Source of the DNA: Ilumatobacter sp. | GTDB taxonomy: Bacteria > Actinomycetota > Acidimicrobiia > Acidimicrobiales > Ilumatobacteraceae | Assembly (NCBI GenBank): GCA_018666235.1 | Contig: JABJAB010000044.1 | Location: 186,001-250,000, forward strand | Length of the DNA: 64,000 bases | Direction: 5' to 3' | Shown: positions 28,920 through 38,097 of the stretch, one piece after another | Position numbering within the stretch: the first letter of the stretch is position 1 | Layout: every line of letters begins with the position of its first letter | Notes under the pieces: generated by a model | The model's database searches: none | What the model saw: only the letters and a program-made list of their open reading frames with translations | What the model was told of the DNA's origin: nothing | Made by a program: the position numbers and the translations under genes

Positions 28920-31463
28920 ATGGCGAACATTCCTGACAAGCCGACACTCGACGGCATCGAGAACCGCTGGGCAGACCAGTGGGACACCGATGGCACGTAC
29001 TCCTTCGACATGTCAGCGGTACGGGACGACGTCTTTTCCATCGACACGCCTCCACCCACCGTCAGCGGGTCGCTGCACATGGGTCACATCTTCAGCTACA
29101 CCCACACCGACATCGTCGCCCGCTACCAACGGATGAAGGGCAAGAAGGTCTTCTACCCGATGGGGTGGGACGACAACGGCCTGCCCACCGAACGTCGCGT
29201 GCAGAATTTTTTTGGCGTGCGTTGCGACCCGAGCCACTCCTACGAAGCCGGCTTCGAGCCGCCGTTCCGCGGCGACCCACCGAAGAAGCACCAAGCCGTG
29301 CCGATCTCGCGACCGAACTTTCTGGAACTGTGCGACGAACTCGTCGAGCAAGACGAGAAGGTCTTCGAAGCCCTTTACCGCCGCCTCGGCGTCAGCGTCG
29401 ACTGGGAGCAGCACTACGCCACTATCGATGAGCGCAGCCGCCGCGTCAGCCAGCGCGCCTTCTTGCGGAACGTGCAGCGCGGCGAGGCCTACAGCCAGGT
29501 AGCCCCGACACTGTGGGACATTGATTTCCGGACTGCCGTCGCCCAAGCCGAGATGGAAGACCGTGAGCGGCCCGCCGCGTATCACAAGATCCCGTTCCAG
29601 AAAGCCGACGGAACCGGCTCGATCGACATCGACACCACGCGCCCTGAGCTGCTCGCTGCCTGCGTGTCACTGGTTGCGCACCCCGATGACGAACGTTTCC
29701 AGCCGCATTTCGGCACGAAGGTGATCGTGCCGCTCTACGGCCAAGAGATCGAGATCCGCGCTCACGAGTTGGCCCAGCCCGACAAGGGCACCGGCATTGC
29801 AATGATCTGTACGTTCGGCGACACCACCGACGTCACGTGGTGGCGGGAGCTGAACCTCGAGATGCGCGCCATCATCGGCCGCGACGGCCGACTCTTGCCC
29901 GACGCACCGCACGACGTCGATCCCGAGGCCTATGCGCTGATTGCCGGCAAGTACCCAAATCAAGCGCAGCGTGCGGTGGTCGAACAACTCACTGAGCAGG
30001 GCATCCTCATCGGTGAGCCCCGGCCCCTGCAGCACCCCGTGAAGTTCTACGAACGCGGCGACCGGCCCCTTGAGATCGTGACGTCGCGTCAGTGGTACAT
30101 CCGCAACGGTGGACGCGACGCAGACCTGCGCGCCGACCTCGTCGCACGTGGCACCGAGATGGATTGGCACCCAGGCCACATGCAGCACCGCTACGACAAC
30201 TGGGTCGAGGGTCTCAACGGTGACTGGCTCGTGAGCCGTCAGCGTTTCTTCGGCGTCCCGGTGCCGATCTGGTATCGCCTGGACGCCGCTGGGGAGCCGA
30301 TGTACGACGAGCCGTTGCTGCCGAGCGAGGACCTCTTGCCGATCGATCCGTCGACCGACGTGCCGAACGGCTTCAGCGCAGACCAGCGTGACCAGCCGAA
30401 CGGCTTCGCGGGCGACCCTGACATCCTCGACACGTGGGCGACATCATCACTCACGCCTCAGATCGCCGGGCATTGGGAAGAGGGCGACGGTCTGTTCGAA
30501 CGTGTCTTCCCCTACGACATGCGCGCTCAAGGCCACGACATCATCCGTACCTGGCTCTTTTCCACGATCACGCGCAGCCACCACGAACATGGCGTCGCAC
30601 CCTGGAGCCACGCCGCGCTCAGCGGATGGATTCTTGACCCGGACCGCAAGAAGATGTCGAAGTCGAAGGGCAACGTTGTCACCCCGATGGACCTGTTCGA
30701 CCAGTACGGCACTGACGCCGTGCGCTACTGGTCTGCTTCGGGCCGCCCGGGCGTTGACACTGCGTACAGCGAAGATCAGATGAAGGTCGGCCGCAAGCTT
30801 GCCAACAAGCTCCTCAACGTCACCAAGTTCGTCTTGACCTTCCCGGAAGCAGACGCGTCGATCCCGCTCGCCGATGCAGTGACCGATCCGGTCGACCTGT
30901 CGATGTTGGCCAAGCTCGACGAGGTCATTGCAGAGGCAACCGCCGGCTTCGAAGCATTCGACTACGCCCGAGCGCTCGACCGGACGGAATCGTTCTTCTG
31001 GTGGTTCTGCGACAACTACGTTGAACTCGTCAAGGGCCGCGCCTACAACTCGCGTGGGCCCGAAGCTGCGAACTCTGCACTGCGTGCGCTGCGAGAAGCA
31101 CTCGGATCCGTTCAGCGCCTGTTCGCCCCGATGATCCCATTCGCGACCGAGGAAGCTTGGAGCTGGTGGAACACCAACAGCGTCCATGCAGCCTCGTGGC
31201 CCGTGCCGAGCGCACTCACTGGCGACGCAACGTTGATCGACCCAATCATCGACACCCTGGCCCACGTCCGGCGGGCGAAGACCGAGGCGAAGCAAAGCCA
31301 GAAGGCTGCCGTCGAGAGCCTCGTGGTCACGGCCCCAGCCGCGCTGCACGCCGCCGTCATCGCAGGCGACGGCGACCTCCGCGACGCTGGTTCGATCGCA
31401 ACGGTGTCCCTTGTCGAAGGCGATGGGTTCAGCTGTGCGATCACCCTGGCACCGACTGACTGA
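28920..31463 (+). CDS. valS: Valine--tRNA ligase, archaeal-like type
   Basis: The 847-residue class I synthetase charges tRNA-Val and proofreads Thr in the CP1 domain. It has SGSLHMGHIFSYTHTD (HIGH motif), FYPMGWDDNGLPTERRVQNFFGVRCDPS, and KKMSKSKGNVV. This pattern belongs to the archaeal-like ValRS group, not the common bacterial GTDHAGIATQ type, and the long C-terminal coiled coil of bacterial ValRS is short or missing. A TAGCCT box lies 9 nt before the ATG. It is divergent from cysS. Confidence 0.9.
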   Translation: MANIPDKPTLDGIENRWADQWDTDGTYSFDMSAVRDDVFSIDTPPPTVSGSLHMGHIFSYTHTDIVARYQRMKGKKVFYPMGWDDNGLPTERRVQNFFGVRCDPSHSYEAGFEPPFRGDPPKKHQAVPISRPNFLELCDELVEQDEKVFEALYRRLGVSVDWEQHYATIDERSRRVSQRAFLRNVQRGEAYSQVAPTLWDIDFRTAVAQAEMEDRERPAAYHKIPFQKADGTGSIDIDTTRPELLAACVSLVAHPDDERFQPHFGTKVIVPLYGQEIEIRAHELAQPDKGTGIAMICTFGDTTDVTWWRELNLEMRAIIGRDGRLLPDAPHDVDPEAYALIAGKYPNQAQRAVVEQLTEQGILIGEPRPLQHPVKFYERGDRPLEIVTSRQWYIRNGGRDADLRADLVARGTEMDWHPGHMQHRYDNWVEGLNGDWLVSRQRFFGVPVPIWYRLDAAGEPMYDEPLLPSEDLLPIDPSTDVPNGFSADQRDQPNGFAGDPDILDTWATSSLTPQIAGHWEEGDGLFERVFPYDMRAQGHDIIRTWLFSTITRSHHEHGVAPWSHAALSGWILDPDRKKMSKSKGNVVTPMDLFDQYGTDAVRYWSASGRPGVDTAYSEDQMKVGRKLANKLLNVTKFVLTFPEADASIPLADAVTDPVDLSMLAKLDEVIAEATAGFEAFDYARALDRTESFFWWFCDNYVELVKGRAYNSRGPEAANSALRALREALGSVQRLFAPMIPFATEEAWSWWNTNSVHAASWPVPSALTGDATLIDPIIDTLAHVRRAKTEAKQSQKAAVESLVVTAPAALHAAVIAGDGDLRDAGSIATVSLVEGDGFSCAITLAPTD

Positions 31464-31546
31464 GGGTCGCGCCCAGCGACGGGCGGAATCACGCTTGGTC
31501 CTAGCGGAACCTAAGTCATATCATATTCCCAGTATCGTCTTGTCTT

Positions 31547-32263
31547 ATGCGCACGAAGTTGGGTCTTGCCGTCGCGTCGATGACCGCCGCCTCCATCCTG
31601 GTCTTCAGCGCAGCCTCCGGGGCCGCGCCGTCAGAGACCGATCCGCCGCCCGACAGCGCTGAAGCCCCGCTCACAGATGCGTCGACGACGACCACAACGC
31701 TTCCGCCCGTCATCGTCGGTCCGGCCATCATGCAGGGCGATGACGCTCTTGACGGTGTCCCCAGCGCGCCGGACCGCGGGACGCAGGTCGTCATCAATCC
31801 GCCACCAAGCACCACGACCACAACGCTCCCCCCAGGACCTGACTACAGCCTTCCGGCCAACTCCGGAGCTGGTCGCCGTGCGGTGTATTCAAAGTCGCTG
31901 CAAAAGGTCTGGGTCGTCGACGGCAACAATCGGCTCATCAAGGAACACCGAGTTTCCGGCAAACTCAGGTATTGCGACCCGTACCCCGGCACTTATCGTG
32001 TGTATTCCAGGTCGAAGTACACCCATTCCATTCAGAACCCGCGGATCCAATGGATGTACATGGTCCGGTTCGCCAAGAGCTGCAACGGCGGCAATATCGG
32101 CTTCCACGAGATCCCGACCGACACGAGCACGGGCTACAAGCTGCAGTCGGTCAGCCAGCTCGGCACGCCGCTCTCCGGAGGGTGCGTGCGCCAGGCCGTC
32201 TCCGACGCTGTCTGGATGTGGAATTGGGCGTACGTCGGCACAAAAGTCGTCGTACTCCCCTGA
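31547..32263 (+). CDS. Secreted L,D-transpeptidase (YkuD family)
   Basis: The 238-residue protein starts with a signal peptide (MRTKLGLAVASMTAASILVFSAASGA), then two Thr/Pro-rich linkers (STTTTTLPP twice). The C-terminal YkuD domain has IGFHEIP (His187) and the catalytic LSGGCVR with Cys213. It forms 3-3 cross-links in peptidoglycan or anchors proteins to it, outside the membrane. Cys143 and Cys179 could pair. A TATCGT box lies 8 nt before the ATG. The next gene is also a cell-wall enzyme. Confidence 0.85.
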   Translation: MRTKLGLAVASMTAASILVFSAASGAAPSETDPPPDSAEAPLTDASTTTTTLPPVIVGPAIMQGDDALDGVPSAPDRGTQVVINPPPSTTTTTLPPGPDYSLPANSGAGRRAVYSKSLQKVWVVDGNNRLIKEHRVSGKLRYCDPYPGTYRVYSRSKYTHSIQNPRIQWMYMVRFAKSCNGGNIGFHEIPTDTSTGYKLQSVSQLGTPLSGGCVRQAVSDAVWMWNWAYVGTKVVVLP

Positions 32264-32332
32264 CGAGACCTGCCATGATTGAGCTTCGTTGCGGTCCACC
32301 TTGCCGCGACCGAAGCTAGTGTCGCCAGCTTC

Positions 32333-33709
32333 ATGTCCGTCGACAATCTATCGCCCGAGTCGTTCCCTCCCGCGAGCTCCTGCGAGCCACCGTCCCCGAT
32401 CCAACTCCGCCGCACCTGGCCCCAACGACTGACCATCGCCGGCGTCATTCTTGCTGCCTTCGGTTCTTTTGCTGCTGGATCGGTGCTCTTCGCAGCGCAG
32501 CGCGTCGTCGAAGACCGCAACGTCGTCGTGCTCGACGACAACAATGCCGCAGGATCACCCGACGGTGAATCGTCGTTCGCCGCAAGCGAGGGCGATGGCA
32601 GTGCTACCAATCAGCCACTGCAACCTGTCGAGACATTCCCGCCGGCCGAGCCTGCAGCCCGCAATTTCTTGATCACCGGCGCTGACAACAACGCCTGTAT
32701 CGACCCTGACTCGCCATATGCCGGGGCATTCGGCGAACGAGAGAGCTTCGGTGCACGCAGCGACACGATCATGCTCTGGCGCGTCAACCCCGCCACGTCT
32801 CAGGTCGCTGTCTTGTCATTCCCGCGTGATCTCTGGGTGACCATTGCCGGCCGGTCCAGCGAGCAACGCATAAACGTCGCATACGAACGAGACAATCCAC
32901 AACGCCTGATCGACACGATCTACCAGAACTTTCTGATCGAGGTCGATCACTACATCCAGGTCGACTTCTGCGCCTTCAAGATTCTCGTTGACGCGGTCGG
33001 TGGCGTTTCGGTCCCCTTCGATTTCCCGGTGCGCGACCCAAACACCGGCCTCAACGTGCCCGAGGCCGGGTGCTTCAACTTCAACGGCGACCATGGACTG
33101 GCCTACGTCCGATCACGCAAGCTCCAGTACCTGACCGAGAGCGGCGAATGGAAGCAAGACGGCACCTCCGATCTCGGACGCATCTCGCGCCAGCAGGACT
33201 TCATTCGTCGAACCGTTGATTCGTTGCTGGCCGCCGGCGCCTTCAACCCCAGTGTGATTCGAGCCCTGATCCGCACCAGTGACGACTACGTCGTCGTCGA
33301 CAACAACTTGTCAATCAACAAGCAACTCGAGTTCGCCGGCGTGCTACGTGAAGTGGACCCCGCAGACATCACGACGTATCAGATCGAAGCACGAGGCGCC
33401 ACGATTCAGGGTCAGTCCGTGCTGATCCCGCAGACGGGCGGGTCCAACATGCAGGCCGTCTTCGCAGTATTCCGCGGCGACGCAACGTTGGCCAGCGCTC
33501 CCGAGCAGGTGTTTGAGACCACCACCACGGCAGCCCCCGACGAGCAAGTGACCGACACCAGCGGTCCTGCCACAACATTCGATTCACCCGTCGATCTCGT
33601 CGATCCGACGACGACGGTCGAGGCAGTTCCGTTCGTGACACTGCCAATTGTCGAAGCCGAAGTGAACAGTATGGGCATCTTCCCCGACCCCAACGTCAGT
33701 TGCTCCTGA
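32333..33709 (+). CDS. LytR-CpsA-Psr (LCP) family protein
   Basis: The 458-residue protein has a single N-terminal membrane helix (TIAGVILAAFGSFAAGSVLFAA) and an LCP domain: FGARSDTIMLWRVNPATSQVAVLSFPRDLWV, with the conserved Arg/Asp residues, and NVAYERDNPQRLIDTI. It transfers undecaprenyl-linked glycans, such as teichoic-acid-like or arabinogalactan-like polymers, onto peptidoglycan. A Thr-rich C-terminal tail follows. The frame extends to 32279, but ATG 32333 precedes the plausible start. It pairs functionally with the L,D-transpeptidase. Confidence 0.85.
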   Translation: MSVDNLSPESFPPASSCEPPSPIQLRRTWPQRLTIAGVILAAFGSFAAGSVLFAAQRVVEDRNVVVLDDNNAAGSPDGESSFAASEGDGSATNQPLQPVETFPPAEPAARNFLITGADNNACIDPDSPYAGAFGERESFGARSDTIMLWRVNPATSQVAVLSFPRDLWVTIAGRSSEQRINVAYERDNPQRLIDTIYQNFLIEVDHYIQVDFCAFKILVDAVGGVSVPFDFPVRDPNTGLNVPEAGCFNFNGDHGLAYVRSRKLQYLTESGEWKQDGTSDLGRISRQQDFIRRTVDSLLAAGAFNPSVIRALIRTSDDYVVVDNNLSINKQLEFAGVLREVDPADITTYQIEARGATIQGQSVLIPQTGGSNMQAVFAVFRGDATLASAPEQVFETTTTAAPDEQVTDTSGPATTFDSPVDLVDPTTTVEAVPFVTLPIVEAEVNSMGIFPDPNVSCS

Positions 33710-33766
33710 ACCCCACCCGAACGGCGAGGCAACAGCGTCACCGGTGTCGTCGACCCAAGCTGAACA

Positions 33767-34735
33767 TCAGGTGTCGAGGACCCGCGCCAAGGCAGCAGCG
33801 GCGTCTGATGGACCCGTCACCGTGGTGATCCGGCTGCCCGTCGCCGCCGCGAGCTCCCGAGCCGCCTCGTCGTCGTCGGCAGGCGCGATAATCAGCAGCT
33901 CCTCGACCTGCCGTGCGGCAACCGCCACGCCGATCGCCGACTCGGCATCGCCCGATCCATGGGCAGTCGCTCGACAATCCGACAGCAGAATCGTGATCTT
34001 CCGCGCTGCCCGCGACCGGCCAAGCTGCTCGCGAGCAGCAGCGAGCGCACCTGCCACGTCCGTGGTGCCGAAACCGCGGAGCGCCAGCACCGCATCGACC
34101 ACGCCCTCGTTCGACTTGTGGGCATCCTGCGACTTGGCGGCAACGACCTCCTTGCCGAACGAGAGCACCGAGTAGTCGTTCGGGGAACGCCAAGCAATCG
34201 ATGCCGCTGCAACCGCTGAGGTCGCCAGCGGTTCGCCACCCATCGAGCCGCTCCGATCGACGAGCAAGCAGATCGCCGTGTCTGGCGTCGTCCAGGCTCG
34301 AACCCGCAGCTCCTCTGGGTCGACGGCTCGCTGCTCGCTGCGCGCCGACACCAGCGCATCGATGCTGGCATCAAGATCAATATCGCCGCCGTCGGGCCGA
34401 TAGCGCTGCGTCTCCAATCGGCCGACGCCACGCGGGCGAGTCGGGCCACGTTTGGCGAGATCGAGAAACAGCCTGCCCGCCAGCCGACGAGCGAGGTCGC
34501 GCAGCACCTGATCGGTGGCCCCCGTCAAGTCGGCCAGCAACGCCATCGTCTCGTCGGGGTCGTCTTCCATGGCCCGCTCGATTGCTTGCTCATCAAGTTC
34601 GCCGACCTCGGGCGAGATCTCCTCGAACCGATCGTTGCGTTCGAGCTCTCGGCGCGACGTGGACTTCTTCCGCGCGTCGCTGACAGCCTCGTCAGCCTCG
34701 TCGCCTTCCTTGACGCCGGGCGGCGGCGACTTCAG
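33767..34735 (-). CDS. vWA-domain protein, probable CTG start overlapping MoxR
   Basis: The C-terminal vWA domain has the MIDAS motif DRSGSMGG, a Thr in GFGTTDV and LLSDC, all for metal-dependent adhesion. ATG 34570 gives 267 residues, but the frame stays open for 55 more codons with sensible protein (KKSTSRRELERNDRFEEISPEVGELDEQAIERA). The only start-like codon there is CTG 34735, sharing CTGA with the MoxR stop, so a 322-residue protein is likely. It follows MoxR, as in many MoxR-vWA pairs that insert cofactors or assemble complexes. Confidence 0.7.
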   Translation of the reverse strand: MKSPPPGVKEGDEADEAVSDARKKSTSRRELERNDRFEEISPEVGELDEQAIERAMEDDPDETMALLADLTGATDQVLRDLARRLAGRLFLDLAKRGPTRPRGVGRLETQRYRPDGGDIDLDASIDALVSARSEQRAVDPEELRVRAWTTPDTAICLLVDRSGSMGGEPLATSAVAAASIAWRSPNDYSVLSFGKEVVAAKSQDAHKSNEGVVDAVLALRGFGTTDVAGALAAAREQLGRSRAARKITILLSDCRATAHGSGDAESAIGVAVAARQVEELLIIAPADDDEAARELAAATGSRITTVTGPSDAAAALARVLDT

Positions 34736-35700
34736 CTGGAGGTCGTGCCCCCAGTCGGGGCGCCAGCTTTTCCCTCGCCGTCACCTCCGTCGGACGTCGA
34801 CCGGCCGAACACGGCCTCCCAGAGTTCACGGATGACATCTTCGGCGGTTCGGCTGGTGCCCTCCCGCAACCGCACCCGCCCTGACAGTGCCACAAGAGCC
34901 GCGTCGAGCGACACGCTCGGCGTGTGCGGCTCGGCATCGCGAATTGCCGACAGCGAATTCGCCACCATGACCATGTCGATGGCTCCACGTACCGACGAGC
35001 CGATCCGCAGGTCAGGATGCTCGCGCGTTGAACGAACCAACGCGACCACGCCGTCCCGCCACGCCGCATCGACGTCGTTCAACTGCCCAGGCGTGGCGGT
35101 GACCGTCTCCTTGCGGACGATCATCGCCTCGTCCTCCAGCGACTGATAGTCGACCGAAATTCGACACACCCGGTCGTACACCGCACTCGAGATGCGCGCC
35201 GTGCCGACCGCGTCGAAGGGGTTCATCGCCGACACCAGCCTGAAGCCAGGCGCTGCCTCAATCCGTCCGAGTCGAGGCACGTTGAGTTCACGCTCACTCA
35301 TCACGGTAATCAGCACGTTGAGCGTCTCTTCAGGGACCCGGTTGAGTTCCTCGATGTACAGCAACGACCCGTCCTGCAACGCAGCGGCAAGTGGACCGGC
35401 AACGAAGACGTCCGGGTCATATCCCTCGCTCAGCACGCGGGCCGGGTCGAAGTGACCAACGAGGCGCGCCGGCGTGAGTTCGGCATTGCCCTCAACAAAC
35501 TCGAAACCAATGTCCATCTCGCGAGCGACACCGCGGAGCAGGGTCGATTTGCCGGTGCCGGGCGGGCCCTCGATCAGAATGTGGCGGTTGGCGTCGATCG
35601 CGGCGATCACGAGCTCGATTTCGCGGACGCGGCCGACCACACCGGCTCTCAGCCGGTCGAGCAGGGCACGCAGGTCAGCAGATGCAGCAGTGTCAGACAT
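34732..35700 (-). CDS. MoxR-type AAA+ ATPase
   Basis: The 322-residue protein has Walker A GPPGTGKST, Walker B LLYIEELNRVPEETLNVL and the sensor region GFRLVSAMNPFDAVGTARIS, as in MoxR chaperone ATPases. MoxR proteins work with vWA partners to mature dehydrogenases and other metalloenzymes. ATG 35700 overlaps the stop of the upstream alcohol dehydrogenase by 8 nt, and its own stop overlaps the vWA gene. The close packing suggests it may serve that ADH. Confidence 0.85.
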   Translation of the reverse strand: MSDTAASADLRALLDRLRAGVVGRVREIELVIAAIDANRHILIEGPPGTGKSTLLRGVAREMDIGFEFVEGNAELTPARLVGHFDPARVLSEGYDPDVFVAGPLAAALQDGSLLYIEELNRVPEETLNVLITVMSERELNVPRLGRIEAAPGFRLVSAMNPFDAVGTARISSAVYDRVCRISVDYQSLEDEAMIVRKETVTATPGQLNDVDAAWRDGVVALVRSTREHPDLRIGSSVRGAIDMVMVANSLSAIRDAEPHTPSVSLDAALVALSGRVRLREGTSRTAEDVIRELWEAVFGRSTSDGGDGEGKAGAPTGGTTSS

Positions 35701-36856
35701 AGGTGACCACTCCGCGAATGTTCTCGCCGTCGCGCATTGCCCGGTAGCCCTCGTTGATCTCGTCGAGGGCATACGTCTTGGTGATCAGCTCATCGAGCTT
35801 GAGCTGTCCTTCGCGGTACATCCCAAGCAGCTTCGGGATATCCGCACGGGGATTCAGCGACCCGAAGATCGTCCCCTTGATCTCCTTGTTCCACATCGCC
35901 AACTCGAACAGGTTGACCGATGATGTGCCATGGTCCATCGGCGCAATGCCGGTCACGACGATCGTTCCGCCCTTGCCGGCCAACTTGGTCCCGAGCTCCA
36001 TCATCTCGCCGTACAGCACGCCGGGCGTCATGATCACCTTGTCGGCCATCATCCCCCACGACAGTTCGTTGACCTGCGGGAAGGCTTCTTCCATCGACGA
36101 GAACGTGTGCGTCGCACCGAACTCCATCGCCTTCTCCCGCTTGAACTCGATCGGGTCGACCGCAATGACGTGCCGCGCGCCCGCCATCGCCGCTCCCTGT
36201 ACGGCGTTCATCCCGATACCTCCGATGCCGACCACCACGACCGTGTCGCCAGGTTCGACGTTGGCACGATTGGTCGCCGAGCCCCAGCCAGTGGCGACAC
36301 CGCACGACACGAGTGCGACGGCTTCGAGGGGTAGGTCCTTTTCCACCTTGATCACCGAGTCGGCAGCAACACAGGTGTACTCCGAGAACGTGCCCAGCTT
36401 GGCGAACAGGTTCAGCTCGGTTCCGGCCTTCGGACCACTGACCAGCCGATGGCGGCTCGTGCCGTCGGTGATCATTCCTTTGAGAAAGGTCCCCCCGCTT
36501 GAGTCGCACAGATTCTGGCGACCGGTCGAGCAGTAACGGCAGCGTCCGCACGACGGAACGAACGAGGCCGAGACGTGATCGCCGACCTCGACGCTCCTCA
36601 CGCCGGGCCCGACCTCGACGATGACACCCGCGCCTTCGTGACCACCGATCATCGGGAACAGGTCGGTGATACCCATCGCGTCCCACGCCTCGCGTGGCGG
36701 CACCATGTCACCGGTGACGATGTGCTCGTCGCTGTGGCACAGACCAGCGGCCTTCCACTGCACAAGTACTTCGTTCGCCTTCGGCGGGTCGACTTCGATC
36801 TGTTCGACAACCCAGGCCTGACCTTGGTCATACAACAACGCTGCGCGGCTCAACAT
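35693..36856 (-). CDS. NDMA-dependent (mycofactocin-linked) zinc alcohol dehydrogenase
   Basis: The 387-residue zinc ADH has the catalytic site (GLCHSDEH, GGHEGAG), the structural zinc motif CGRCRYCSTGRQNLC, and the nucleotide fold VVVVGIGGIGMNAVQGA. Its pattern matches the NDMA-dependent alcohol dehydrogenase group, whose NAD(H) stays bound and which needs mycofactocin as electron carrier. It starts at ATG 36856 behind a TAGTTT box (6 nt). It opens an operon with MoxR and vWA. A paralogue lies at 38.1-39.2 kb and mftABC near 46.4 kb. Confidence 0.85.
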   Translation of the reverse strand: MLSRAALLYDQGQAWVVEQIEVDPPKANEVLVQWKAAGLCHSDEHIVTGDMVPPREAWDAMGITDLFPMIGGHEGAGVIVEVGPGVRSVEVGDHVSASFVPSCGRCRYCSTGRQNLCDSSGGTFLKGMITDGTSRHRLVSGPKAGTELNLFAKLGTFSEYTCVAADSVIKVEKDLPLEAVALVSCGVATGWGSATNRANVEPGDTVVVVGIGGIGMNAVQGAAMAGARHVIAVDPIEFKREKAMEFGATHTFSSMEEAFPQVNELSWGMMADKVIMTPGVLYGEMMELGTKLAGKGGTIVVTGIAPMDHGTSSVNLFELAMWNKEIKGTIFGSLNPRADIPKLLGMYREGQLKLDELITKTYALDEINEGYRAMRDGENIRGVVTYV

Positions 36857-36948
36857 GACCGCAAACTACTGCTCACTTCTGTTCCCGCTCGCACCGGTCA
36901 GTGCAGACTCGGGGCGACGGACGATTCGAGCGCAGGTACTCTGCCCCC

Positions 36949-38073
36949 GTGCGCGAATCGACGACTGGGACCCCCGACTGGACTACCGACACGTGGCTGA
37001 TCGCAGGAGGGCGAGACCGCACCCCCGGCGAGCCGTTGAACGTTCCACCCGTGTTTGCCTCAAACTTCTACCTGCCCGACGATCGCCTGTACAGCCGATC
37101 CGATGGGACCCCGACCACCGACGCACTCGAAGACCTGCTCGGCGGTCTGGAAGATGGCCGCGCGTTGGCCTTCGCATCTGGGATGGCAGCAGCGGCCGTC
37201 ATCTTCCAGCGACTTCACGTCGGTGCAACGATCGCTGTCCCCGAGGACCCCTACCACGGCGTCGCAGGCATCGTCGCCGAAGGCGAAGCCCAAGGTCGAT
37301 GGACGGTGCGCCGTCTCGACCAGGCGGACACTCCCGCCTGGCTCGATGCGATGCGAGAGTGCGATCTCGTCTGGCTGGAGACCCCGGAGAACCCGCTGAT
37401 GACAGTCGCCGACCTCCCCGTGATCTGCGGTGCTCCGCGGGGCGACATGACGCTAGTCGCTGTCGACAGCACGTTTGCGACGCCGCTGAATCAACGACCG
37501 CTCGACCTCGGCGCCGACGTGGTCATGCACTCGGCCACGAAGTTCATCGGCGGACACTCAGACCTGCTGGCAGGCGTGTTGATCACGCGCTCAGCCGAAC
37601 TCCACGACGAGTTCCATCACCGCCGACTCCTCCACGGTGCGACGATCGGCGCGATGGAGGCATTCCTGACGATTCGAGGTGCGCGAACGATGAGCCTTCG
37701 CGTGGAGCGCGCCCAAGCCAACGCAATGGAGTTGGCCCAGCGGCTCGAACAGCACCCCGAGATCACCCGGGTGCTGTATCCGGGCCTCCCGAGCCACAGC
37801 ACGCACGCCGTCGCTGCGACGTTCATGTCCGGCTTCGGCGCCATGATGTCGTTCGAGACCACCGGGTCAGGCGACCGAGCGACCGAGGTCTGCGCCCGCG
37901 CCGAACTGATCAATCACGCGACATCACTCGGCGGTGTCGAGACGACCATGGAGCGTCGAGCCGCGATCCCCGGTCAGGAACGCATCCCGCCGACGTTGAT
38001 TCGCCTCAGTGTGGGGTGTGAAGACGTCGACGACCTCTGGGCCGACTTCAACCACGCCCTCCGCCCCACCTGA
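36949..38073 (+). CDS. Cys/Met metabolism PLP-dependent (trans-sulfuration) enzyme
   Basis: The 374-residue protein belongs to the cystathionine gamma-synthase/lyase family: the PLP lysine is in SATKFIGGHSD, and FASGMAAAAVIFQRL, TPENPLMTVADLP and LGGVETTMERRA are family segments. The exact reaction (gamma-synthase, gamma-lyase or O-acetylhomoserine sulfhydrylase) is not decided by these motifs. GTG 36949 is preferred because a TACTCT box lies 6 nt upstream; an upstream GTG at 36901 is in frame. It lies between two NDMA-type ADHs. Confidence 0.85.
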   Translation: MRESTTGTPDWTTDTWLIAGGRDRTPGEPLNVPPVFASNFYLPDDRLYSRSDGTPTTDALEDLLGGLEDGRALAFASGMAAAAVIFQRLHVGATIAVPEDPYHGVAGIVAEGEAQGRWTVRRLDQADTPAWLDAMRECDLVWLETPENPLMTVADLPVICGAPRGDMTLVAVDSTFATPLNQRPLDLGADVVMHSATKFIGGHSDLLAGVLITRSAELHDEFHHRRLLHGATIGAMEAFLTIRGARTMSLRVERAQANAMELAQRLEQHPEITRVLYPGLPSHSTHAVAATFMSGFGAMMSFETTGSGDRATEVCARAELINHATSLGGVETTMERRAAIPGQERIPPTLIRLSVGCEDVDDLWADFNHALRPT

Positions 38074-38097
38074 CGACAACCGGCAGAGACAGAATCG

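Noticed and set aside
36855..38021. Arg-rich frame over the trans-sulfuration gene
   Set aside because: Out-of-frame reading of a clear PLP enzyme.
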